Source: Psychromonas aquimarina ATCC BAA-1526
GTDB taxonomy: Bacteria > Pseudomonadota > Gammaproteobacteria > Enterobacterales > Psychromonadaceae
Length of the DNA stretch: 64,000 nt
Assembly (NCBI RefSeq): GCF_000428725.1
Contig: NZ_AUAM01000018.1
Coordinates: 45,787 to 109,786, forward strand
Direction: 5' to 3'
Shown here: one piece after another, positions 17,982 through 27,577 of the stretch
Layout of the letters: the number at the start of each line of letters is the position of its first letter
How positions within the stretch are numbered: the stretch's first letter is position 1
Notes under the pieces: model-generated
What the model saw: only the letters and a program-made list of their open reading frames with translations
What the model was told of the DNA's origin: nothing
Database searches by the model: none
Translations under genes and position numbers: made by a program

Positions 17982-19064
17982 CTAGCTGCTTTTCTGAGCA
18001 TCTAAAAAATCAACCGCACGATCCGGAAAGTCCGTAAATACACCGTCAACATCCGCTTTGTTATAGAAAATATCTAATAACTCTTCAAAGTCCTGCGCAT
18101 ACTCAGGTATTTTTCCTTCATCTAATCTAAATGTATAAGGATGAACCTGCATGCCGGCCTGATGCGCTTCCTTAACCAGAGAGGTAAAAACTAACTTACC
18201 TTTCTGCGATTCCGGTGCCACTACCATTGGATGCCAGGGGCCGACACCGTCCGCATATTCAGCAATTATTTCCATCGCTCCAGGCTTAAACATCCAGTCA
18301 TAGTTATAAGCTTCAGGTTTGCCATCGACATACTGCATGGTTTCCCCCCAGCTTGTTTCAGCCATTAACTGCACTAATCTGATGTCCATGGAAAACTTTG
18401 GAAGCAGCTCATATTTGACACGCTTTAACTCATCAGCATCAAAAGACTGAAAGTAAACCAGATCCGTTTTATCAGTATAACCGTATTTTTTAAGCACTTT
18501 TAATACTGCCACACTGATATCTTTGCCCTCTTTACGGTGAAACCAGGGCGCTTTCACTTCAGGATATATGCCGATATTTTTTCCCGTACTGGTATTTAAT
18601 CCCTGAATCATCTCGATCTCTTCTTCTAAAGTATGCACCTTAAAATCAGACTTCCAGATTGGAAAACGCCGCGCATAAACAGCGGTTTTCTCTCCATCCT
18701 TAAGGTTGAATGCTTCGGTCATTTTAAGTCTTTTAATTTCATCCAGGGTAAAATCAATAGCATAATACCTGCCGTCTTTACGTTTACGATCCGGGTAAAC
18801 CTCGGCAACATTAGTAACACGGTCCAGATAATGATCATGTAATACCACTAAGAAATTATCTTTGGTCATGACCACATCCTGCTCAATGTAGTCAACGTCC
18901 ATCGCATAAGCCATCGACTTGGCCTCCATACTGTGCTCCGGAAGATAGCCGCTGGCACCGCGGTGGGCAACAACGATCTTTTCAGCATGAGCAAAACCGG
19001 CCGTCGATGAGGTTATCAGCAGACCCAGCAGCAGCTTTTTCTGACCTGGTAATTGTTTGAACAT
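17982..19064 (-). CDS. glpQ: Periplasmic glycerophosphodiester phosphodiesterase GlpQ
   Basis: Cleaves glycerophosphodiesters to glycerol-3-phosphate and an alcohol in the periplasm. The 360 residues have a signal peptide cut after AHA (residue 27) and the GDPD catalytic start AHRGASGYLPEH (His34, Arg35, His44). Further acidic metal ligands (Glu in QDVV context, His in LHDHYLDR) are visible. It is second gene of a glpTQ operon on the minus strand, 170 bp after glpT, so its product feeds straight into GlpT. Confidence 0.95.
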   Translation of the reverse strand: MFKQLPGQKKLLLGLLITSSTAGFAHAEKIVVAHRGASGYLPEHSMEAKSMAYAMDVDYIEQDVVMTKDNFLVVLHDHYLDRVTNVAEVYPDRKRKDGRYYAIDFTLDEIKRLKMTEAFNLKDGEKTAVYARRFPIWKSDFKVHTLEEEIEMIQGLNTSTGKNIGIYPEVKAPWFHRKEGKDISVAVLKVLKKYGYTDKTDLVYFQSFDADELKRVKYELLPKFSMDIRLVQLMAETSWGETMQYVDGKPEAYNYDWMFKPGAMEIIAEYADGVGPWHPMVVAPESQKGKLVFTSLVKEAHQAGMQVHPYTFRLDEGKIPEYAQDFEELLDIFYNKADVDGVFTDFPDRAVDFLDAQKSS

Positions 19065-19236
19065 AGTTTCACCACTTCTTATGATTAAATGTATTAGCCT
19101 GCTCAGATGCTTCAGCCTGACTTTCTATAAGTCATTCTAAGCAGGCGCTATTAAACTTTTATTAAATTGAGGCGGGTAAAAAACATTTAACTCGGATCTG
19201 ACTGTTAATAGTCAGATCCGGCACTTTTTACCTTGT

Positions 19237-20622
19237 TTATACCGTGGCGGGATCCAGCTGTTCGTTTTCTTGATCAAGCTTGCGTTGTGCATGAATCTTA
19301 TTTTCACCAAACATCGCCAGTATAAAGAACATAATAGACAGTACACATGAGGCAGTTAAAACTAAGAAGCCGCCGTCCCAGCCGAAGTGATCAACGGTAT
19401 AACCTAACACTGCATTAGCCGCCACAGCGCCGCCAAGATAACCAAACAGACCAGTCAGGCCGGCCGCTGTTCCGGCTGCTTTTTTAGGTGCAAGCTCCAG
19501 TGCGTATAAACCAATTAACATTACCGGGCCGTAAATTAAGAAACCGATAGCCACTAAAGCCAGCATATCCACCATAGGATTGCCGGCAGGGTTAAACCAG
19601 TAAACCAGCACAGCAATAGTTACCAGTACCATAAATAAGATACCTGCAGGTGCGCGGCGGCCTTTAAACAGTTTATCCGACATCCAGCCGCATAATAAGG
19701 TGCCGGGAATACCAGCCCATTCGTATAAGAAATATGCCCATGAGGATTTATCCACCGAGAACTCTTTTACTTCATTTAAATATACCGGTGCCCAGTCAAG
19801 CACTCCGTAACGGATCATATAAACAAATGCATTCGCAATAGCGATGTACCATAGAAGTTTGTTGTTAAAAACATACTTAAAGAAGATCTCTTTCGCGGTC
19901 ATCTCTTTTTCAAAGGACTCATTATAGTTATCAGGATAATCATCTTTATACTCTTCAACGGCAGGCAGACCACAGGACTGCGGCGTATCACGCATGGTCA
20001 GGAAAGTAAAAGCGGCAACCAGTAAAGCAAATATCGCCGGTACATAGAAAGCTGTACGCCAGTCATCATTAAACGCCCATAAACCTAATAAAAAGATCGG
20101 ACCGATTAACCCGCCGCCGACGTTATGCGCAACATTCCAGACGGAAACAATACCGCCGCGCTCTTTATGAGACCACCAGTGCACCATGGTTCGTCCACAG
20201 GCCGGCCAGCCCATTCCCTGAAACCAGCCGTTCAGGAACAGAAGAATAAACATAGCGGTGATACTGCTTGTCGCCCAGGGCATAAAACCAAAACTGAGCA
20301 TAACCAGTGCAGACATCACCAGACCTGCAACCATAAAATAACGCGGATTAGAACGGTCTGAAACATTACCCATTAAAAACTTCGATAAGCCGTAAGCAAT
20401 AGATACAGAAGCCAGCGCCACACCAAGATCACCGCGGCTGTAGCCGTATTCTTCAATCAAAAAGGGCATCGCTAAACTGAAGTTTTTACGCACTAAATAA
20501 TAACCGGCATAACCGACAAAAATACTTAAAAATAATTGCCAGCGCAGGCGTTTGTATACTGGATCAATCTTGCCTTCAGGCAGACGTTCAATATGTGCGA
20601 CAGGTCGAAATAAACCGAACAT
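19237..20622 (-). CDS. glpT: Glycerol-3-phosphate:phosphate antiporter GlpT
   Basis: MFS transporter importing glycerol-3-phosphate in exchange for phosphate. The 461 residues match the organophosphate:Pi antiporter pattern: [20 protein letters not shown] at the first span, including the conserved Arg, and about 12 hydrophobic spans; C-terminal tail is charged. AAGGAA sits just before ATG 20622. Divergent from glpD across a 470-bp spacer packed with GlpR-like sites; glpQ follows. Confidence 0.95.
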   Translation of the reverse strand: MFGLFRPVAHIERLPEGKIDPVYKRLRWQLFLSIFVGYAGYYLVRKNFSLAMPFLIEEYGYSRGDLGVALASVSIAYGLSKFLMGNVSDRSNPRYFMVAGLVMSALVMLSFGFMPWATSSITAMFILLFLNGWFQGMGWPACGRTMVHWWSHKERGGIVSVWNVAHNVGGGLIGPIFLLGLWAFNDDWRTAFYVPAIFALLVAAFTFLTMRDTPQSCGLPAVEEYKDDYPDNYNESFEKEMTAKEIFFKYVFNNKLLWYIAIANAFVYMIRYGVLDWAPVYLNEVKEFSVDKSSWAYFLYEWAGIPGTLLCGWMSDKLFKGRRAPAGILFMVLVTIAVLVYWFNPAGNPMVDMLALVAIGFLIYGPVMLIGLYALELAPKKAAGTAAGLTGLFGYLGGAVAANAVLGYTVDHFGWDGGFLVLTASCVLSIMFFILAMFGENKIHAQRKLDQENEQLDPATV

Positions 20623-21095
20623 AAGCAGTTCCTTAACAATGAATGGTGTGTATATTTTGAGCAGTCGAGCTCAAAACAAAATTATTTTAATCGTTTTCGC
20701 TCACAGAATAACTATTGCTGCGATATCTTAACGATTTTGCTGCGCCACTGTTGCGCGAATGAACAAATATTTCCACGAAGTTGATCACAAACGAAGATTT
20801 TATGTGCAAAAAAACGGACGCACTTAACAAAACAACGCATTAATTATCATTTACCCAGTATTAACAGCAACATACACAAACCACAACAGTTCATAACAAG
20901 CGCCTCACAAAGCCGCATGAGAACAGGGCAAGGCAATTATCCGCTCTTAAAACAGCACACACAGACTTCGGAAAAACACACGAAATGTTCGATACCGAAA
21001 ATAAAAAGTGCATTTATTTAACAATTAATCTATATTGCATTTACACGCTCGAAAATGTTCGTTCGCCCAGCACAGATAATAAAAGTGAGTTTAAT
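20623..21095. promoter_or_regulatory. Divergent glpT-glpD control region with several GlpR-like operators
   Basis: Holds a perfect 8-bp inverted repeat TTTTGAGC-N6-GCTCAAAA (20655-20676) close to glpT; AATGTTCGATACCGAAAATA (20984-21003), close to the known GlpR consensus ATGTTCG-N4-CGAACAT; and CTCGAAAATGTTCGTTCG (21049-21066) close to glpD. TCGTTTTCGCTCA at 20701-20703 and nearby is another weak half-site. No gene fits in this stretch. Confidence 0.6.
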
Positions 21096-22643
21096 ATGTA
21101 TAATGGAAAGCAGGAACAGGAAAACAAACAAATTTTAGATCTGGTTGTTGTCGGCGGCGGCATCAACGGCGCAGGTATTGCGGCAGATGCAGCCGGCAGA
21201 GGTTTAAGTGTCGGGCTGTACGATGCATGCGATTTTGCCTCGGCGACATCTTCCGCCAGTTCGAAGCTTATCCATGGCGGTTTGCGTTATTTAGAACATT
21301 ATGAATTTCGTTTAGTCTCTGAAGCACTGGCTGAACGTGAGGTTATATTAAAAAAGGCGCCTCATATAGCTAAACCTATGCGCTTCCGATTACCACACCG
21401 CCCGTTTTTACGTCCGGCATGGATGATCCGTATCGGTCTGTTTTTATACGATCATTTAGGAAAGCGCACAACCTTAGACCCAAGCCGGCAGGTTAACTTA
21501 GCAGAATCCGGTCTACTGAAAAAAGAGATCACTAAAGGTTTTGAATATTCAGACTGCTGGGTGGATGACGCGCGCCTGGTTATTCTTAATGCAATGGCCG
21601 CCGAGTCTAACGGCGCCGAAGTAAAAAACTACTGCCGAGTTGAAAAAGCCCAGCGTGTAGACGGTTTATGGCTGGTCACCATTTTTAATGAACAGACCAA
21701 TAAACGTTTCCAGCGTAAAGCGCGTGCATTAGTAAATGCTGCCGGCCCATGGGTTAAACAGTTCTTTGACGACAGTCTGCCGGACAACTCTCCGCGCAAT
21801 ATCCGTTTAGTCAAAGGCTCACATATTGTTGTACCGCGCATTCATAACGAAGAGCAGGCTTATATCCTGCAGAACAAGGATAACCGTATTGTTTTTGTTA
21901 TCCCGTATATGGATGACTTTTCTATTATCGGCACCACAGATGTTGAGTACATCGGTGATCCGCGTAAAGTGGCCATCTCAGACGAAGAGATCAGTTACTT
22001 AATTGATGTTGTTAACCAGCACTTTGTAAAACAGCTTAAAACAGACGATGTAGTCTGGACATACAGCGGTGTGCGTCCATTATGTGATGATGAATCAGAC
22101 TCACCGCAGGCAATTACCCGAGATTACACCTTAGAATTAGAGCAGAAAGGCGATCAGGCACCATTACTGTCTATCTTCGGTGGAAAATTAACAACTTATC
22201 GTAAATTATCAGAGTCTGCGATGAAATTAATTCAGCCCTATTTTGCTAAATTAGGCGGTTCATGGACAGCCGACGTACCTTTACCCGGAGGTGACTTCAA
22301 TTATCCGCGCAAACAGCTGGCAGAAAACTTAACCGCCCAGTACAGCTGGCTGCCGGTTAAAACCGCAAACCGCTATGTCAGCCAGTTCGGCACCCTAGCA
22401 TGGCAGTTATTTGAAGGCTGTGAATCAGAAACTGATTTCGGCATTCATTTCGGAGCCGGTTTATACAGCCGTGAACTTGATTATTTTATTGAAAATGAAT
22501 TTGCTAAAACCGCTGAAGATATTCTCTGGCGCAGAAGCAAATTAGGCCTGTACTTAAGCAAAGAGCAGCAGGTTAATGTAACAGCTTATATTAACGCTAA
22601 AGTTCAAAAAACAATGCCGGTTAAACTTGCTCAGGTCGGTTAA
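21096..22643 (+). CDS. glpD: Aerobic glycerol-3-phosphate dehydrogenase GlpD
   Basis: Membrane-associated flavoprotein that oxidises glycerol-3-phosphate to dihydroxyacetone phosphate and reduces quinone. 515 residues with the FAD-binding GGGINGAGIA motif near residue 20, followed by SSASSKLIHGGLRYLEHYEF, which is typical of GlpD. I place the start at ATG 21096 because the longer in-frame start at 20985 lies inside the GlpR operator and encodes a low-complexity extension absent from the family; GTGAG precedes the chosen ATG. Ends in a terminator. Confidence 0.94.
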   Translation: MYNGKQEQENKQILDLVVVGGGINGAGIAADAAGRGLSVGLYDACDFASATSSASSKLIHGGLRYLEHYEFRLVSEALAEREVILKKAPHIAKPMRFRLPHRPFLRPAWMIRIGLFLYDHLGKRTTLDPSRQVNLAESGLLKKEITKGFEYSDCWVDDARLVILNAMAAESNGAEVKNYCRVEKAQRVDGLWLVTIFNEQTNKRFQRKARALVNAAGPWVKQFFDDSLPDNSPRNIRLVKGSHIVVPRIHNEEQAYILQNKDNRIVFVIPYMDDFSIIGTTDVEYIGDPRKVAISDEEISYLIDVVNQHFVKQLKTDDVVWTYSGVRPLCDDESDSPQAITRDYTLELEQKGDQAPLLSIFGGKLTTYRKLSESAMKLIQPYFAKLGGSWTADVPLPGGDFNYPRKQLAENLTAQYSWLPVKTANRYVSQFGTLAWQLFEGCESETDFGIHFGAGLYSRELDYFIENEFAKTAEDILWRRSKLGLYLSKEQQVNVTAYINAKVQKTMPVKLAQVG

Positions 22644-22663
22644 CAATTATTTATGGCTGACAT

Positions 22664-22693
22664 AAAAGGAGACTACATAGTCTCCTTTTTGTT
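22664..22693 (+). terminator. Terminator of glpD
   Basis: AAAAGGAGACT-ACAT-AGTCTCCTTTT followed by T. Nearly the same hairpin ends the oxidoreductase gene at 24043-24072. Confidence 0.9.
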
Positions 22694-22799
22694 TTTCGAG
22701 AGACGACTAACTGATTATTTTTAAACAATTTATCCAGTTTACGAACTTTTTTCAGAAAACAGACTCCAACCCACTCGCCAGAACTATAAAATTAGATAA

Positions 22800-23177
22800 A
22801 TGCATATAAGCACTTTAAAACACAAAAAATACTATTACACTCTCTTAACTATGCTGGTGTTATTAATGTGTTTGTGCGGATTATTTAAAAATGCAGCGCA
22901 GCCGCAGCTTAAGCCGTTCACTATCATTTCCGCCCCACAGGCCGCTAATACATTTAATAACACGGCATCTCCCGCCGTCGGTATCTGCACCTTAGGAGAG
23001 CAGCTGTTAAGTTTTTCTTCCGGTTTAGAAAAAGAGCCGAGCTTTATTTTTCTCTGTATCATTTTCCTGAGCCTGCTGTTATTTAATAAAACAGCCGATC
23101 TCTTTTATTTCCCAAAAACACCTCTATATAAACCCCGACAAAAAATCCATTTAATGAAGTGTTTGTTTTTAGAGTAA
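22800..23177 (+). CDS. Small membrane protein of unknown function
   Basis: 125 residues. An N-terminal hydrophobic segment (about 13-29, YTLLTMLVLLMCLCGLF) is followed by a polar, probably periplasmic, stretch, a second hydrophobic segment (about 81-97, SFIFLCIIFLSLLLF) and a basic tail ending HLMKCLFLE. I recognise no characterised family; the ending resembles small exported proteins found near metal or redox stress genes, but that is only an impression. The Shine-Dalgarno is poor. It lies 109 bp before a thioredoxin-fold gene, with no terminator between, and the two are bounded by twin terminators. Confidence 0.5.
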   Translation: MHISTLKHKKYYYTLLTMLVLLMCLCGLFKNAAQPQLKPFTIISAPQAANTFNNTASPAVGICTLGEQLLSFSSGLEKEPSFIFLCIIFLSLLLFNKTADLFYFPKTPLYKPRQKIHLMKCLFLE

Positions 23178-23286
23178 ATATTACGTTTTACCCTAAAAAA
23201 TTCACTACACGGCCTATAGACAGAACTGTCTCATGCACTTAACGTTTTCTATATAGAAAATGTAAACTATTATTTTGGAATATTTA

Positions 23287-24033
23287 ATGAACAAGACATT
23301 AACTCGGATTATTGTATTAATCAGCTTTATATTAACCTTTAACACTATCGTCCATGCCGAGCAGGAGACACAAACTGAGCGGCAGAAAATTACCAGGATC
23401 ACAGAACTGCTGCAGCAGAATCCGCAGATGATTGATGATTTTCTTAACAGCCTGAATTATTACATAGAGCAGGATCAGCAGATCAAAGAAACACTGCTTA
23501 AGCATCAGAACTGGCTGCAGAATAATGCCTCACAAAGCAGTTTTGGTGCAGCTGAACCTGCACTAACCTTAATTAATTTCAGCGATTATAACTGCCCGTA
23601 CTGCAAACGTTTAGATCCGGTACTTACAGCTTTAGCTGCAGAGATTCCGGAGTTGAAAGTGGTAAATGTATTTGTACCGCTGCGCCAGAAAAATCCGGCA
23701 GGATTAGATACAAACAGTGCTGAGTTCGCATTAAATGTATGGAATAATGATCCGCAAAGCTATCAACAGCTACATGATTATCTGATGCAGAAATCGGGAT
23801 TACATACTGCGGCTTCACTTCAGAAAGCAGCCCGGCTGAGCGGCACTGAAAATTTATTAAGCGCTGATACGGCTTCACGAACAATACTGCAGAAAAATTA
23901 CCAGATATTTTTAGAACTGGGATTAAAAGGCACACCGGCCATGATTATTAATAATCAGATTATTCCAGGCTATATGCCTTTAGATAAGCTTAAACCGATT
24001 GTTGAACAAGCACTGGCAGAGATAAACAAGTAA
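23287..24033 (+). CDS. Periplasmic DsbA/ScsC-like thiol oxidoreductase
   Basis: 248 residues: signal peptide cleaved near 24 (IVHA), then an N-terminal helical part of about 55 residues, then a DsbA-type thioredoxin fold with CPYC (Cys103, Cys106) and the cis-Pro loop GTPAMI near 221. The helical N-terminus ahead of the fold resembles the trimerisation stalk of ScsC and DsbG-like isomerases rather than monomeric DsbA. It could be an isomerase or a copper-stress oxidoreductase. Start at ATG 23287, with GGAATATTTA before it; the TTG at 23275 is too close to that signal. No DsbD-like partner is in the window. Confidence 0.8.
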   Translation: MNKTLTRIIVLISFILTFNTIVHAEQETQTERQKITRITELLQQNPQMIDDFLNSLNYYIEQDQQIKETLLKHQNWLQNNASQSSFGAAEPALTLINFSDYNCPYCKRLDPVLTALAAEIPELKVVNVFVPLRQKNPAGLDTNSAEFALNVWNNDPQSYQQLHDYLMQKSGLHTAASLQKAARLSGTENLLSADTASRTILQKNYQIFLELGLKGTPAMIINNQIIPGYMPLDKLKPIVEQALAEINK

Positions 24034-24042
24034 CAGACAAAC

Positions 24043-24072
24043 AAAAAGGAGACTACATTGTCTCCTTTTTTT
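24043..24072 (+). terminator. Terminator of the DsbA/ScsC-like gene
   Basis: AAAAAGGAGAC-TACATT-GTCTCCTTTTTTT; near copy of the glpD terminator. Confidence 0.9.
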
Positions 24073-24102
24073 AACTATTACCGTATTACTGTGGCCGTAC
24101 TT

Positions 24103-24987
24103 CTACGGATGCTTGATAACCGACACACAAACATCATAAAGCCACTTGTGTAACAGACTGTTTCTATTAGATGTTTTTATGCAGTACACAAGCTTTAAAG
24201 GCACCTGGCAGGCTTTGTCAAAAGAAAAGTATTTAAGATCAGGTGTGATCACTACTTTCGGAACAAACATTACCATTTCAGAATTTTTAATCAGTTTAAG
24301 TCCCAGTGACAGATGATCAACTAATCCCCCATGAACAAAGTTCATGCCCTTGGCCCGCAGGTTTTCAAGAAAGCGATAACGCTGATCATTCCAGCCGGAA
24401 GTTTTAAGAATAATAGCCGGGTATGCAAGTGCCTGCTTCATATCAGCGGCGGGATGATCCGCTTTTAATGCCAGCACCATCTCATCATCTAACATGCGTT
24501 TCTGGTAAATATGCTGCGGTTTTTCTTCACTTAATATATGAATCGCCGCGGTTATCTGTGCGGATGCAAGCTGCTCCTGGGTTTCTCCCGTCCAGGTATA
24601 AAGCAGGATCTGCGCACGGGGAGCCAGCCGGGAGAGCTCACTGAACAGCGCAGCACCAAAACGTTCAATTAATCCCATAGAACAGGTTAACGAGATCTCC
24701 CCTGTAAATAATGCCGGATCAAAGGGACTGTTTTCTCCCAGGCTTTTTTCTAAAATTCCCTGCACCAGCTGCAGATCTTCAATAATTTCTAATAAGCGCG
24801 GGGTTACCTCACCTCCGCTTGCAGAGGCAACAAATAACGGATCATTATAAGTCTCCCTGAGTCTGGCTAAGGTTTTACTAATGGCGCTGGGTGTTTTACC
24901 AAGAATGCGGGCTGTACGCTTTAAACTCTTCTCTTTGTACAAACAGGTTAACACGCGAATATGTTTTAAGCCGATATCAGTTTCCAT
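24103..24987 (-). CDS. LysR-family transcriptional regulator
   Basis: 294 residues. Winged HTH near residues 4-60 (LKRTARILGKTPSAISKTLA) followed by a type-2 periplasmic-binding-like effector domain. It resembles the NodD/ToxR-like branch that starts with IGLKHIRVLTCLY. I chose ATG 24987 because GGTGAG precedes it; the longer frame starting at 25017 has no ribosome site. Divergent from the DUF1254 gene at 25146, which is its probable target. Confidence 0.85.
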   Translation of the reverse strand: METDIGLKHIRVLTCLYKEKSLKRTARILGKTPSAISKTLARLRETYNDPLFVASASGGEVTPRLLEIIEDLQLVQGILEKSLGENSPFDPALFTGEISLTCSMGLIERFGAALFSELSRLAPRAQILLYTWTGETQEQLASAQITAAIHILSEEKPQHIYQKRMLDDEMVLALKADHPAADMKQALAYPAIILKTSGWNDQRYRFLENLRAKGMNFVHGGLVDHLSLGLKLIKNSEMVMFVPKVVITPDLKYFSFDKACQVPLKLVYCIKTSNRNSLLHKWLYDVCVSVIKHP

Positions 24988-25145
24988 TTGCTCACCACTC
25001 GAAGTCCAAAAGTTCATCTAACCATCAAGTATAGTGACTTTATGGAAACACAAACGAGGTACGTTTCCAAAAAACAAAAAACTTGCGGCTCAAGAGGGAA
25101 AGTGGGTCAGTCAGTTAATCCGTGACTTTCAAATAAGGCAATCCC

Positions 25146-26351
25146 ATGAAAAAATCTATTTTATCACTCGCTTTAACGTTTTCTTTCAGCCTGCACGCAG
25201 CTGAAATTACTCATGCATCCGATGCCCAGCTCCATGCTTATAAAGTGTTTCATCATGCTGATTATACACTTGATGTTGCCGATAAAGCCGGCGGCACCAA
25301 TAAACTGATCCACACCACGATTTTACCAACTGAGGGCACGGATAACGTGGTAACACCGGCTCTGGATCATCTGTACAGCAAAGCGGTTATTGATTTAAGC
25401 AGCGGCCCGGTGATAATTGACTTACCTGAAGTTGAAAAAGACCATTATTTTTCTATTCATATTACCGACCAGGAGCATTACACCATATTTGATGAAATAC
25501 GTCCGCAGGGCAAGTATGTCTTTATACATGAAGACTGGCAGGGTGAAGTTCCGGCAGGTAAAGTAATCAAAACCCGCAGTACTTATCCGCACCTGTTTAT
25601 TCGTACGCAGGTAAAAAGCATAGATCAAAGTGGTTATACAGCAGCTTATGCTGTTCAGAATAAAATTCAAATTACCGGATTGTCCAAAACGCTGCAGGCT
25701 GAAGATGATTTGATCAAATTTACGCTCGACTCCCATTCTGCCTACCCCAAAAACAAAGCTTTACTTGAATCAATGATCGGTAACTATGACAGCGGCGTCC
25801 ACCAGGAGATGTTTAAATATATCGGCCGGGAGTTTGTTAAAGGGGCGGCGAAAAGTAATATAGGCATTTTTAATGCTGAAGATAAAGGCGTTGATGATCC
25901 TCTAATGCGCGCTTTGGCTGTGATTGGTCATTTAGGTTTACCGGAAGAGCACGCCTATTACGCCGCTATGGCCTTTAACTGTTCCGGCACGCCGCTTAAC
26001 GGTGATAATGTGGAGATAATGACCTTCCCCTATAATGCCGGTGTTGACGAGTTCTGGTCAGTCACTCGTTACAGCTCTTTAACCCGTAATACCTACCCGG
26101 GGAAAAATGATTTATATAATGCCTACAATACCAGACCGGATGCCGACGGTAATGTAACTGTTACCTTCAGCGCGGAAGATCCGCAGGACGGTACTTACTG
26201 GATGCCGGTTAATGCAGGAGAGCCCTATTATGTTGTCGGGCGCTATTACTCGCCGGATTACAATTCAGTGCGGACTATTGATGACTGCGGTACTCCAACC
26301 AACCCTGTGGCTGATTTTTATCAGGAGCATGCTGCTGTCTCAGCCAGATAA
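25146..26351 (+). CDS. Exported DUF1254/DUF1214 protein
   Basis: 401 residues with a signal peptide (cut near 18, LHA-AE). The first half carries the DUF1254 pattern (NVVTPALDHLYSKAVIDLSS, then YFSIHITD); the second half has the DUF1214 pattern (FWSVTRYSSLTRN, then GTYWMPV and the YVVGRYY ending). The biochemical role of this family is not established. AAGG precedes ATG 25146. Its divergent LysR neighbour suggests inducible expression. Confidence 0.85.
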   Translation: MKKSILSLALTFSFSLHAAEITHASDAQLHAYKVFHHADYTLDVADKAGGTNKLIHTTILPTEGTDNVVTPALDHLYSKAVIDLSSGPVIIDLPEVEKDHYFSIHITDQEHYTIFDEIRPQGKYVFIHEDWQGEVPAGKVIKTRSTYPHLFIRTQVKSIDQSGYTAAYAVQNKIQITGLSKTLQAEDDLIKFTLDSHSAYPKNKALLESMIGNYDSGVHQEMFKYIGREFVKGAAKSNIGIFNAEDKGVDDPLMRALAVIGHLGLPEEHAYYAAMAFNCSGTPLNGDNVEIMTFPYNAGVDEFWSVTRYSSLTRNTYPGKNDLYNAYNTRPDADGNVTVTFSAEDPQDGTYWMPVNAGEPYYVVGRYYSPDYNSVRTIDDCGTPTNPVADFYQEHAAVSAR

Positions 26352-26428
26352 ACTAACACTGCATAAAACAGAGCTTGTGCTTTTATCGGCACAGGCTTTA
26401 GCCGCAGATTTTAAACATCTGGCAGTCC

Positions 26429-26911
26429 TTAATAAATTCTTATAATTTCATAACTGCTCACTTTATCAGCGATTGAGACACTGACTTCATCTCCAGCTTC
26501 TCGATTCATTACAGCGCAGCCGAGTGGTGAGCCCGGAGTGACTACAACAATTTCTTTTTCTGCAAATGTCAGTTTTAAGCCGCCGGCAGCCGGTCCGAAA
26601 AAAATGTATTTTTCATTGTCCTGCATATCTAGCAGCACAACTAACGACCCTAAACGGACGCACGGCTTAACAGTGTCGGTACTGCTGCTTAATTTTTTAA
26701 AAGCGCAGAGATCAGCCGCGCACTCTTCCGCACGTAATGACTGCCCCTGTGCTAAATAGGATGCTTCCAGCGCTAAAGTATCATATTTGTTTTCTGCAAT
26801 ATTCTCATCATTGGTTGCCGTATCGTAGGCGCGGGAGGCGGCATCGACTGCACCTTGATAGGCTTCTTCTAATAGTCTAATAAGTTGTTCATGCAGCAGT
26901 TTTTTATTCAT
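26429..26911 (-). CDS. GreA/GreB-like transcription elongation factor family protein
   Basis: 160 residues. The N-terminal half is helical with scattered Ala/Glu; the C-terminal half (about 85-160, RLGSLVVLLD, then KLTFAEKEIVVVTPGSPLG and DEVSV) matches the GreA/GreB C-terminal FKBP-like domain that docks on RNA polymerase. It is shorter and more divergent than true GreA, so it may be a Rnk/GreAB-like regulator with another task. The Shine-Dalgarno is weak. It converges with the DUF1254 gene. Confidence 0.75.
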   Translation of the reverse strand: MNKKLLHEQLIRLLEEAYQGAVDAASRAYDTATNDENIAENKYDTLALEASYLAQGQSLRAEECAADLCAFKKLSSSTDTVKPCVRLGSLVVLLDMQDNEKYIFFGPAAGGLKLTFAEKEIVVVTPGSPLGCAVMNREAGDEVSVSIADKVSSYEIIRIY

Positions 26912-27161
26912 TTTCAGATCTTTTATTATCAGCAGAAAACGATCTTAATCAGCCCAGCCCTTAAAGTAAAGGCATGCATAAAGTACAACAGAAAGAACAT
27001 AACGCCCATCTTCTCAATACCAATTTGTAATATCAGGTATACCTATCATTCATTATTCAACGGACCGCAATTGTTCGAAAATAGAGCAATAAATTACATG
27101 AGGTATATCTGTTTGTGCAGTCCGTACCTTGAATTAAATAATGCAGAACAACAGGTGCCCT

Positions 27162-27473
27162 ATGAAAATACATGCAACAACTCTGTTATATGAAGAACTG
27201 CCTTCGGTATATAAGCTTTTAGACTCGCTCGGTTTTATGTGGTTTGTGGTATTAGTCACGGTGGGCATTATCTCCTGGTGCTTAGCAAAACTATGGCATA
27301 TTCACTCAATTCCTAAACACCTGGCCAAAGAGAAAGGTCTGGCACAGGCCAAACTAGTATTCTGGCTGTGTATATTAGGCCTCGCCTGGAAACCTCTGTG
27401 GGTATTAGCGGTACTGGCTATCGTTACCGACTGGGACAAAGTTCAACTGTGGTTAAAAGGAGCAAGATCATGA
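27162..27473 (+). CDS. Small DUF3302-like inner-membrane protein
   Basis: 103 residues with two strong spans (about 22-42, FMWFVVLVTVGIISWC, and 61-82, FWLCILGLAWKPLWVLAVL) separated by a basic loop containing IHSIPKHLAKEKG. The order and the next gene match the E. coli yibI-yibH pair (DUF3302 plus HlyD-family protein). AGGTG lies before ATG 27162; an ATG seven codons earlier has no such signal. The stop overlaps the next start by ATGA. Confidence 0.65.
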   Translation: MKIHATTLLYEELPSVYKLLDSLGFMWFVVLVTVGIISWCLAKLWHIHSIPKHLAKEKGLAQAKLVFWLCILGLAWKPLWVLAVLAIVTDWDKVQLWLKGARS

Positions 27474-27577
27474 AAGAAATAATGCTGCCGTATATTCTGC
27501 TCGTCTGGCTGTTATTCAAGTTTAATGTACTGAAACGTACTGCGGGTAACTATTTTATTACTGTCTTTGTCGGTTGA
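27470..27577 (+). CDS. N-terminal fragment of a HlyD/YibH-like protein, apparently split by a frameshift
   Basis: 35 codons, beginning in an ATGA overlap with the DUF3302-like gene: one hydrophobic segment (YILLVWLLFKF) then a polar stretch and a second hydrophobic start (YFITVFVG) followed by TGA. Continuing one frame back gives LILALALFFGHRFYSP, a natural continuation of the second span of a YibH-like membrane-fusion protein. The fragment therefore looks like the missing N-terminus of the CDS at 27574. Confidence 0.6.
   Translation: MKEIMLPYILLVWLLFKFNVLKRTAGNYFITVFVG

Noticed and set aside
26885..27193. 102-codon plus-strand frame
   Set aside because: Low-complexity Ile/Tyr/Asn content, no ribosome site, and it overlaps the start of the DUF3302-like gene in another frame.
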